From a bacterium (lineage in GTDB: Bacteria; Electryoneota; B3-LCP), in the NCBI GenBank assembly GCA_026394195.1, contig JAPKYS010000043.1:19131-83130 (forward strand): a DNA stretch of 64,000 nt, read 5' to 3'. Position numbers and translations under genes: made by a program. Shown piece by piece: positions 17,391 to 24,583 of this stretch; the first letter of the stretch is position 1; the number at the start of each line of letters is the position of its first letter. Below the pieces are notes generated by a model. That model ran no database searches and was not told the DNA's origin. It saw only the letters and a program-made list of their open reading frames with translations.

Positions 17391-17406
17391 GGCAATCTCC
17401 ATGCCA
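17391..17406 (-). promoter_or_regulatory. Sigma-54 promoter of the flagellar operon
   Basis: On the minus strand the sequence reads TGGCATGGAGATTGCC, matching the -24/-12 consensus TGGCAC(G)-N4-TTGC with the invariant GG and GC at the correct 10-base spacing. It lies 46 bp before the flgB start and points into the operon. The sigma-54 activator gene at 17601 lies directly upstream of it, supporting a dedicated circuit. Activator binding sites were not identified. Confidence 0.82.
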
Positions 17407-17460
17407 AGGAGAAACTGGATACAAACAGGGTCACTTCCGCACAAAGCGAGCCCTAAAATA

Positions 17461-17481
17461 AAAAAATCCCCGCAAGGGGGG
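17461..17481 (-). terminator. Intrinsic terminator after the flgR-like gene
   Basis: Read on the minus strand, CCCC-TTGC-GGGG forms a short GC stem followed by ATTTTTTTATTTT. It lies about 120 bp downstream of the sigma-54 activator stop codon and about 55 bp upstream of the flgB promoter, so it would insulate the two transcripts. Confidence 0.65.
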
Positions 17482-17545
17482 AAAATTAGAACTGTCGGCA
17501 GCGGCAAAAATAACCGGGGGGATCAGGAGACTATCCCATCAAAAG

Positions 17546-17579
17546 AATAGGTCTGTCAAGCAAGCTCGACAGACCTATT
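17546..17579 (-). terminator. Long hairpin downstream of the flgR-like gene
   Basis: AATAGGTCTGTC (17546-17557) and GACAGACCTATT (17568-17579) form a perfect 12-bp stem with a 10-base loop, 22 bp after the activator stop codon. On the minus strand it is followed by CTTTTG, a weak U-run. It may work as a terminator in tandem with the GC hairpin at 17461. Confidence 0.55.
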
Positions 17580-17600
17580 TCAGAAGGATCCCATATATTT

Positions 17601-19001
17601 TCAGTTGATCTCATCGCCATCGTTATCGCGGTATTCCTTGATTTTGTTGCGCAGGGTGCGGATGGAGATGTCCAACAGTTTGGCTGTCTTGGTGCGGTTG
17701 GATTTCTGGGAGTTGAGCGTCTTCACGATGATCCACTTTTCGAAGTCTCGCAGGCTGGTGCCGGGGATCTGGGGAATGTCTTCCACTGCTCCTGATTGCG
17801 ACCGGTTGCCCATCAGCAAGTCACAGGGTTCTATGGCACAATTGCGGCAGAGCACCACTGACCGTTCGATGCGGTTAGCCAGTTCACGGACATTGCCGGG
17901 CCAATCGCAGCGCAGCAGGTAACTCATCGCTTCTTCGGAGATGCTGGTGACTTGCTTGCTATACTCCTTGGAGTACCTTTCCAGAAAATGGTGCGCCAGC
18001 AGCGGGATGTCTTCGCGGCGCCGGTGCAGCGGGGGCAGATGCACGTTGATGACGTTCAATCGGTAGTAGAGGTCTTTGCGGAAGCGGCCCTTTTCCACCT
18101 CTTCTTCCAGGTTGCGATTGGTGGTGGCGATCACGCGGATATCCACCTGGATGGTCTCGGAACCCCCGATGCGCTCGAATTCCCGTTCCTGCAGCACCCG
18201 CAGCAACTTGGCTTGCAGCCCCGAAGCCATTTCGCTGATTTCGTCGAAGAGGATGGTGCCGCCGTCAGCCTGTTCGAATTTGCCCCGCGCCCGGGCGAAG
18301 GCGTGGGTGTAGGCGCCCTTTTCATGGCCGAAAAGTTCGGATTCAATCAAACCTTCAGGGAGAGATGCGCAATTGATCTTGATAAATGGTTTGTCCTTGC
18401 GGGGACTGTTGTAATGAATCGCTCTCGCCACCAATTCCTTGCCGGTTCCCGATTCGCCTTCGATCAGAACGGTGGTGTGATTGGGCGTGACCATTTTCAA
18501 CAGATCGAACACTTCTTGCATGGCTTTGGACTGCCCGATGATTGAACTGAAACCGTACTTGTCGGAAAGTTCGTTGCGCAGGTAGCGGTTTTCGTTGATC
18601 AGACGCTTGTGTTCCAGAGCTTTATCGATGATCAGCTCGATTTCGCCGGAGGTGAACGGCTTGGTAACGTAATCAAAGGCGCCAAGCCGCATGGCTTCGA
18701 CGGCATTTTCAATCGATCCGTAAGCCGTCATCATGATCGACTGGGTTTCCGGTTGATGAGCTTTAAGAAAGCGTAAAAGATCCAAACCCGTGACTCCCGG
18801 CATCTTCAGATCGGTCAGGATCAGATCGTAGGTCTCTTCTTTGAGGATGTTTTTAGCGTGCTTACCGTCTTCAGCGATATCCACATGATACGAGCGGCGC
18901 GTCAGCGCTTCCCGCAAAAAGTCGCGGACCAGCTCTTCATCATCGACTACCAGGATTCGTACTGAGGAATTTGAACCATTCACAGAAGCCCCCATTTCCA
19001 T
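17601..19001 (-). CDS. Sigma-54-dependent response regulator (FlgR/NtrC-like)
   Basis: 466 residues in three domains. Receiver (about 14-125): VRILVVDDEELVRDF, phospho-Asp in LILTDLKMPG, and VTKPF. AAA+ sigma-54 interaction domain (about 150-380): Walker A GESGTGKE and Walker B GGTILFDEIS. C-terminal Fis-type helix-turn-helix: NRTKTAKLLDISIRTLRNKI. The sigma-54 contact loop reads GAYTHA instead of the usual GAFTGA. It lies directly behind the kinase gene at 19029 and upstream of the sigma-54 promoter of the flagellar operon, so it is most likely the flagellar activator, by analogy with FlgSR of Campylobacterota. Confidence 0.9.
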   Translation of the reverse strand: MEMGASVNGSNSSVRILVVDDEELVRDFLREALTRRSYHVDIAEDGKHAKNILKEETYDLILTDLKMPGVTGLDLLRFLKAHQPETQSIMMTAYGSIENAVEAMRLGAFDYVTKPFTSGEIELIIDKALEHKRLINENRYLRNELSDKYGFSSIIGQSKAMQEVFDLLKMVTPNHTTVLIEGESGTGKELVARAIHYNSPRKDKPFIKINCASLPEGLIESELFGHEKGAYTHAFARARGKFEQADGGTILFDEISEMASGLQAKLLRVLQEREFERIGGSETIQVDIRVIATTNRNLEEEVEKGRFRKDLYYRLNVINVHLPPLHRRREDIPLLAHHFLERYSKEYSKQVTSISEEAMSYLLRCDWPGNVRELANRIERSVVLCRNCAIEPCDLLMGNRSQSGAVEDIPQIPGTSLRDFEKWIIVKTLNSQKSNRTKTAKLLDISIRTLRNKIKEYRDNDGDEIN

Positions 19002-19028
19002 TGGACGAGTTCCCCCGTTTGGGCAGGT

Positions 19029-20276
19029 CTAAATAATTGGCAAGATAGCAGTAAACTGCGCGCCACCTCCTTCCGGACTGCTGCATTCGATAGATCCGTG
19101 ATGAAGTTCGACAATCTTGCGGACGATGGCCAGACCCAATCCAGTCCCCTGTATCTTGGTGCTGAAGAATGGACTGAAGATCTTTTCTGCATTTTCCGTC
19201 GCTACTCCCGGGCCAAAATCCCGTACGAAAAGCCGGATCTCATTGGCGAGGAGGTTGTAGCGGTATCCCGCGACCATCTCTGCTTGTTCTTCGGCAGCTT
19301 CCCAGGAATTCTTCATTAAATTGAGCAATAGTTGTTTCAACTTTTCGGCGTCTACCTTGGCGGCGCAGGGTTCAGCCGGGAAATCTCTCTTGACGCTCGC
19401 CTGCCCATCAGCGCCTATTTCGATCAATCCGATGGCTTGTTCGAAGATCGGTTCGACCCTCTGCCGTCTGAATTCCCCGGGACAGTCCTGAGTCAGGATC
19501 AGGAGGTTGGAAGCGATCCGGTCCAGCGAATCCACGCCTTCGATGATCCGCCGCGCCATCTTATGGCTCTTGCTGTGGGGAGGTAGATCTTCAAGCAGCA
19601 ATCCGGCAAATCCTTTGATGCCCGCAAGGGGGTTGCGTAGCTCGTGAGCCACCTGAGCGGCCATCTCACCTAACGCCGCCAGCGTCTTCTGCTGCAGCAT
19701 CTGCCGTTCCAGCGACCGTACCTGGGAAAAATCTTCCAGGGTCTCAATGACGCCGATCCGTTCGCCCGCGGTCGAGGTCACCCAGGCTGATGAGCTTTTC
19801 ACGGTTGTGCTGCCACCGCCCTTTAAAGGCAGCTCCCGTTCCAGATGGGTGGTGGGTTGACCGGTCAGCAGTGTTCTAAGCAGAGGCGCATCGTTGCCCA
19901 TTTCGCCGGTCAGGAAGTCATGATAATTGCCCCCTAAGACTTCCGCTCCGGTATATCCGGTCATGTCCTCGGCGGTGCGATTGAATATGGTAATCCGCCC
20001 TTCCAGATCCACGACGATAACGCCCGAATCGACCGAGGAGAGAATATCTTCCAGGTAGCGGTTGGCTCGGTCCAGTTCCAGGTTCTTTTCTTGCAGTTTG
20101 AGATTGGCTTGTTCGAGTTCTGCAGCCAGACTCTCGGCAGCCTTTTCCAGGCGGTTGTAGGCCTGGTTCAGCGTCACCGTGCTCTTGTTGAAAAACTGAA
20201 ATGCTTCGACTAAAGCGATCAGCTCTTCATCGCCACCCTTAGGCTTTTTCGTCGCAGGGTTGGAGGGATTCAGCAT
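19029..20276 (-). CDS. PAS-domain sensor histidine kinase (FlgS-like)
   Basis: 415 residues, no transmembrane helix, so a cytoplasmic kinase. After a coiled coil (about 30-80) comes a PAS domain (about 82-190: SSVDSGVIVVDLEGRITIFNRTAEDMTGYTGAEVLG), then HisKA with MAAQVAHELRNPLAGIKGFAG and the ATP-binding domain with LLNLMKNSWEAA, DFGPGV and GTGLGLAIVRKIVELHHG. It ends 27 bp before the sigma-54 response regulator and is presumably its kinase. Soluble PAS kinases of this type sense the state of flagellar export in some bacteria; here that is inferred from context. Confidence 0.9.
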   Translation of the reverse strand: MLNPSNPATKKPKGGDEELIALVEAFQFFNKSTVTLNQAYNRLEKAAESLAAELEQANLKLQEKNLELDRANRYLEDILSSVDSGVIVVDLEGRITIFNRTAEDMTGYTGAEVLGGNYHDFLTGEMGNDAPLLRTLLTGQPTTHLERELPLKGGGSTTVKSSSAWVTSTAGERIGVIETLEDFSQVRSLERQMLQQKTLAALGEMAAQVAHELRNPLAGIKGFAGLLLEDLPPHSKSHKMARRIIEGVDSLDRIASNLLILTQDCPGEFRRQRVEPIFEQAIGLIEIGADGQASVKRDFPAEPCAAKVDAEKLKQLLLNLMKNSWEAAEEQAEMVAGYRYNLLANEIRLFVRDFGPGVATENAEKIFSPFFSTKIQGTGLGLAIVRKIVELHHGSIECSSPEGGGAQFTAILPII

Positions 20277-20841
20277 GCTGTGATCCGGTACGGCGCTGTG
20301 AAATTAAGCACATAGACGGCAATCCTGCCCGGAGGCAGGAATAGAGATGAAAAAACCACCCGTCAAATTGCTCATGACAAAATCAATGCCAGAAGTTTGC
20401 CAGGAGGCAGTGATCCGTCGCTTGGAGACAAACCAGCTGACGCGTGATTCCGGATGAATGCCGTTAACAAGCCTAAAAGACCGAATTGGACGACTCTTTC
20501 AAGAATAGTGTGGTTGAAATCAATCTCAATTCTCAGTCAGGCTTGCCGTTTTTTGGTTGAGTGCAATATAAGTAAAATCTGCCCATGAGGCAAATATTTT
20601 CTGGTCTAATGTGGGGGGAGCGGAAAAAATTATCCTCTAAAATCTCGATGGGCGCTCAAGAATCTCAAACGTCAATAGGTTAATGCTTGGCGTCGGAATT
20701 ACGTCAGTCCTTTACTAGGAAATCCGCCGCCGCCCTTCTGATTGACATAAAATTTTTAGCCTGTTAATGGAAACACAATCGATCTTTTTTTAGTTAGGAA
20801 AGGCAATATACCCAAGAAACCAATCAAATCTGGAAAATGTA
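20277..20841. other. Intergenic region between flgS-like kinase and TonB receptor
   Basis: 565 bp between divergent genes. It holds no convincing reading frame or tRNA. It must contain the promoters of both flanking genes. The final 150 bp before 20842 are AT-rich and contain a perfect -35 hexamer (see the promoter entry). No sigma-54 match with correct spacing was found. Confidence 0.6.
20742..20770 (+). promoter_or_regulatory. Candidate sigma-70 promoter for the TonB receptor gene
   Basis: TTGACA at 20742-20747 is a perfect -35. The -10 is weak: TAATGG at 17 bp or GTTAAT at 15 bp spacing. It lies about 75 bp upstream of the start codon at 20842. Confidence 0.35.
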
Positions 20842-23139
20842 ATGAGAGTTTGCTTGACCAGTATTTTTATGTCCCTGGCGCTGATCGGCAATGTCCTCGC
20901 TGCCGAATCGGGAGGATATCCGATCCGCGGCTTTGTGCTGGACGCCACCAGCGCTGAACCGCTGCCTTCGGCGAATGTGACCATTGCCGGAACTGACCGG
21001 GGCGCTTCGACCAACCTGGACGGTTACTTTGTTATCGACTATCTGCAACCAGGAAGCTACTTCCTAACCGTGGCGTACATGGGCTATCACAATCTGAAGA
21101 AAACGGTCTCCGTGACGGATAAGGTGATGGACCCTCTTCGCATCGAGTTGGTGCCCACCACCTTGCAGATGGAAGATATTGAAGTTATCTACAACAAGGA
21201 AGACGAGGAGGTGGACGACCGGCAGAGTCCTCAAGTGTCTGCTATCCCCATGGACGTCAACACCATCCGCCGCATGCCTTCATTGGGTGGAGAGATGGAC
21301 GTGCTGCGCACTTTGCAGCAATTGCCGGGAGTCAAGGCTTCATCGGACCTCAACAGCGCCCTGTACGTGCGCGGCGGCAGCCCGGATCAGACCTTGATCC
21401 TGATGGATCACAACGTGGTGTACAACCCTTCGCACCTCTTCGGCCTGTTCAGCACCTTCAATGCCGACGCGGTTAAGCGCATTGAACTGTTAAAGGGTGG
21501 TTTCCCGGCAGAATACGGTGGTCGTTCCGGCAGCGTGTTGGACGTGATCACCAACGAAGGCAACCGCAAGAAAACCGAAGGAATGTTTTCTTTGGGGATC
21601 ATCTCTTCACGCGCCGCTCTGGAAGGTCCGCTGCCGAAAGGGAGAGGGAGTTATGCGCTATCAGCGCGCCGCACCTACATGGAACCCATCATCGATCAGA
21701 TCCGCAAATCCACGGGTACCGATCTTCCTGATTATTATTTCTGGGATGGCAACGGCAAAGTCAACCTGGATCTGACCCCGAAGACTACGCTGACTCTGGC
21801 TGGGTATTGGGGCTCCGACCATTTAAAATTAGATACCGGTCCCACTGACAGTCCCATACGCGTCAAGCTGGACTGGGGTAACCGCACCTTCAGCAGCCGA
21901 CTGCGACAGGTTTTAAGCCGCAACATGTTCTTCTCGGTCAGCGCCGCGGTCAGCCGTTATGAATCGGGATGGACCTTCGAAAACGACGGCGTGAAGGTCG
22001 AAGACGCCGATGATCGCCTGGTAGATTATTCGCTTAAATCCGATCTCGAATTGCTGGGCGGACAAAACCACCACCTGAAGACCGGAATCTGGATCAGCCG
22101 CTACGATTTCCTGCTGAAGATGTTCAACGATGAGAAGCCCATCGTCGACGTCGACGCAGCGACCTATAATTATTCCTGGTACGCTCAGGACCGGTGGGTG
22201 ATCCATCCCATGTTTGAAGTCGAACCCGGCGTAAGAGCCTACTACCACGCTGCCGGGAACCGCTACCGCCTGGATCCCCGGCTGGCTATGGTATTCCACT
22301 ATGGACCCGACATGCGCTTCAAGCTCGCCGGAGGACGCTATACTCAATGGATCGCCTTGATCAACTTCGGCGAAGGCATGTCCAACTTCGACATCTGGAC
22401 GCCCATCGACGAGACGATTGAACCGACCTATTGCGATCAGGGTGTATTGGGGTTCGAATGGGAACCGCGGCAGGATCTCGAATTCACGACTGAGACCTAT
22501 TACACCGACATGAAGAACGTTCACATCTTCAACAGCCTGATTTCGGACAAGTCCACCGACGCGTCCAAGGCATACTTGACCGGCAAAGGGTACGCCTATG
22601 GCTGGGAATGGATGCTGCGCCGGAAAGAGGGCAGGCTGACTGGCTGGGTGGGCTATTCTCTTTCCTGGACCAGGCGCCGCTTCCCGGACACCTATCAGAA
22701 CAACGGGCAGTGGTACTATCCCAAGTGGGATCGCCGCCATGATTTCATCGCCACCGGCATGTATGAACTGAATGATCGTTGGGATCTTTCGGCATCCTGG
22801 CGTTACAACACCGGTCAGGGCTTCACGCAGCCCCTCGGTCTGTCCACCCTGCGCATCGCCGGCGTTGACCCTCAATACCTCGGTGACGACGGTCGTTGGG
22901 TCATCAATGGTGAACTGAATAACTATCGATTCCCATCCGATCACCGGTTAGACGTGACCGCCACCTGGAAACACCATTTTTTCACGCTGCCGGCCAAGTT
23001 GAACATCAGTATCTTCAACGTTTACAGCCGCCGCAGCTATTGGATGCGGGTCACCTATACCAACAAAAATCCGGTGGAGATCAAGGACGTCAAGCTGCTG
23101 CCGATACTCCCCATGATCAGCTATGAAGTGAGGTTTTAA
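20842..23139 (+). CDS. TonB-dependent outer membrane receptor with carboxypeptidase-regulatory-like domain
   Basis: 765 residues. Signal peptide (MRVCLTSIFMSLALIGNVLAAES), then a carboxypeptidase-regulatory-like beta-sandwich (about 28-110: IRGFVLDATSAEPLPSANVTIAGT and STNLDGYFVIDYLQPGSY). The plug domain (about 135-235) has QQLPGVKASSDLNSALYVRGGSPDQTLILMDH and FNADAVKRIELLKGGFPAEYGGRSGSVLDV. The rest is a predicted beta-barrel rich in aromatic strands. Such receptors take up large or scarce ligands with TonB energy; the substrate cannot be told. It overlaps the next gene by one base (TAATG), so the two act together. Confidence 0.92.
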   Translation: MRVCLTSIFMSLALIGNVLAAESGGYPIRGFVLDATSAEPLPSANVTIAGTDRGASTNLDGYFVIDYLQPGSYFLTVAYMGYHNLKKTVSVTDKVMDPLRIELVPTTLQMEDIEVIYNKEDEEVDDRQSPQVSAIPMDVNTIRRMPSLGGEMDVLRTLQQLPGVKASSDLNSALYVRGGSPDQTLILMDHNVVYNPSHLFGLFSTFNADAVKRIELLKGGFPAEYGGRSGSVLDVITNEGNRKKTEGMFSLGIISSRAALEGPLPKGRGSYALSARRTYMEPIIDQIRKSTGTDLPDYYFWDGNGKVNLDLTPKTTLTLAGYWGSDHLKLDTGPTDSPIRVKLDWGNRTFSSRLRQVLSRNMFFSVSAAVSRYESGWTFENDGVKVEDADDRLVDYSLKSDLELLGGQNHHLKTGIWISRYDFLLKMFNDEKPIVDVDAATYNYSWYAQDRWVIHPMFEVEPGVRAYYHAAGNRYRLDPRLAMVFHYGPDMRFKLAGGRYTQWIALINFGEGMSNFDIWTPIDETIEPTYCDQGVLGFEWEPRQDLEFTTETYYTDMKNVHIFNSLISDKSTDASKAYLTGKGYAYGWEWMLRRKEGRLTGWVGYSLSWTRRRFPDTYQNNGQWYYPKWDRRHDFIATGMYELNDRWDLSASWRYNTGQGFTQPLGLSTLRIAGVDPQYLGDDGRWVINGELNNYRFPSDHRLDVTATWKHHFFTLPAKLNISIFNVYSRRSYWMRVTYTNKNPVEIKDVKLLPILPMISYEVRF

Positions 23140-24026
23140 TGAGAAAACTAATCCATCGCGCTCTGTCTCTGTCAGCTTTACTGCTGATCCTGATCGTTTT
23201 TATCGCCGGATGCGAAACTCAACCGACCGAAGTGCAGGATTACTCTCCACAACCGATGCTGACCGCTTTTTTATACAATGGCGAACCGGTCGATAACGTC
23301 ATCCTGGAAAGCGTTGGATCGCTGTACGGTTACTATGTGACTTCGGACCACGGCATTTCGGGAGCAGACATTAAGCTATTCCCGGTGGAGAATCCCGGCG
23401 CCGGTGATACTCTGCATTTCACCGAAAGCGCCGATCCGGATAGCACCGGTCACTATCACCCTGCTTCCGGCCAGAACCTGATTCCATTGGGGAACGTCAC
23501 ATACCGGATTGAGGCGCGCGTGGCCGCGGAAAATTGGTATCTCTGGGCTGAAACGACCATACCGGATACCTTCACCATAACCTCCATCAACTATCCGGTA
23601 TCGGGCGACACTCTGGATACGACGCTGACGCGTGAAGACGCAACCATTAATCTGAACTGGAATCCAACCTCGCCTATCGGTGGGTATATCCTAAACGTCA
23701 CCTGCCTGGACACTACCTTCACGCCGCTCGACCCCGATTTCGATCCCGAGCAGGATGAAATCCCCGAAGATTCTTCCCGCTGGAGTTTTCAACCCGTACT
23801 GCCGGAATACAACGAATTGAGTATTCCCTGGATTCACTTCTGGTATCAAGGTTGGCACCAGTTGGACCTGCAAGCGGTGGATCAAGCCTACTTCGACTAC
23901 TATTTCTCGCTTTTCAGGGTGTGGCAAGGCGCCATGACAACGCTGCAATACAACGTAAATGGGGGGTTGGGAATTGTAGGAGGGATCGCGCATCACAAAT
24001 ACCTGGTTCAGGTCGTTAAAATTTAG
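23139..24026 (+). CDS. DUF4249-like lipoprotein partnered with the TonB receptor
   Basis: 295 residues. Lipoprotein signal peptide with lipobox FIAGC (Cys about 26). The mature protein begins with a domain like the N-terminus of DUF4249 proteins (PQPMLTAFLYNGEPVDNVILES, ISGADIKLFPV, GNVTYRIEARV), beta-rich throughout. DUF4249 lipoproteins are commonly encoded next to TonB receptors of this type in the FCB group and probably sit on the outer surface as ligand-binding partners. The ATG overlaps the receptor stop codon by one base. Confidence 0.78.
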   Translation: MRKLIHRALSLSALLLILIVFIAGCETQPTEVQDYSPQPMLTAFLYNGEPVDNVILESVGSLYGYYVTSDHGISGADIKLFPVENPGAGDTLHFTESADPDSTGHYHPASGQNLIPLGNVTYRIEARVAAENWYLWAETTIPDTFTITSINYPVSGDTLDTTLTREDATINLNWNPTSPIGGYILNVTCLDTTFTPLDPDFDPEQDEIPEDSSRWSFQPVLPEYNELSIPWIHFWYQGWHQLDLQAVDQAYFDYYFSLFRVWQGAMTTLQYNVNGGLGIVGGIAHHKYLVQVVKI

Positions 24027-24583
24027 AAATGGTATGAAACCGAAGTGTTGATGGGGTAAGAATCGTCCGGAAGCCCGTGAGGATGCGGACATTGTTGCCC
24101 ATGTGGAACTGATTCCGGTAAAAGCACGTTCGTTAACTACAAGACCTTCAGAGGGCATTTTCTTAGAGCCCGCCGATTATTACACCAGTCGGCGGGCTCT
24201 TTTTTTTATAATTCCATCTTTGGATCGGAAATTATTCTTTGGGTATGGTTGTTGCCTGAATTGAAGAAGATCATTCAATTATCTTGACGATCCTCCACAA
24301 CTATAGCCCACTGCCTAATCTAAAGTTAAAATATCACTCTGAGTTTTCTTCAAGTAATCCTTCATATTGTCATACCATTTAGTCATCAGTTATATGGAAG
24401 AATATTACCACTAAATCTATGTAAAAAAAACACCCTGAAAATTGATTTCATTTGAGTTGGCAAATCGAAAATTCAGTATTATTGTATAAGCTGATCGACC
24501 GTGATTAAAGTTACCCAGTCGCGTCTGCGACTTTTGTAGCCCCGATTATGGCAAATATGTCCGCATTACAACGGTGAGGAAAC
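24027..24583. other. Intergenic region before the chemotaxis operon
   Basis: 557 bp. The first 140 bp follow the lipoprotein gene without a clear reading frame and end at the strong terminator at 24166. The remaining 375 bp are AT-rich and must contain the cheA promoter, but no sigma-28 (TAAA-N15-CCGATAA) or sigma-54 match with correct spacing was found. A small inverted repeat AGTCGC/GCGACT lies near 24517-24532. Confidence 0.5.
24166..24207 (+). terminator. Intrinsic terminator after the TonB receptor / lipoprotein pair
   Basis: GAGCCCGCCGA (24166-24176) pairs perfectly with TCGGCGGGCTC (24189-24199), a GC-rich 11-bp stem with a 12-base loop, followed at once by eight T. It separates the receptor unit from the chemotaxis operon. 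Confidence 0.9.

Noticed and set aside
20277..20841. tRNA or small RNA gene in the gap
   Set aside because: No cloverleaf, no CCA end and no conserved RNA motif could be found by eye.
21913..22944. Long open frame (about 340 codons) on the strand opposite the TonB receptor
   Set aside because: It is fully antisense to a well-supported receptor gene, has no recognisable domain and no ribosome site; it arises from codon bias.
24208..24583. Sigma-28 promoter before cheA
   Set aside because: No TAAA and CCGATAA-like boxes at about 15-bp spacing were found.
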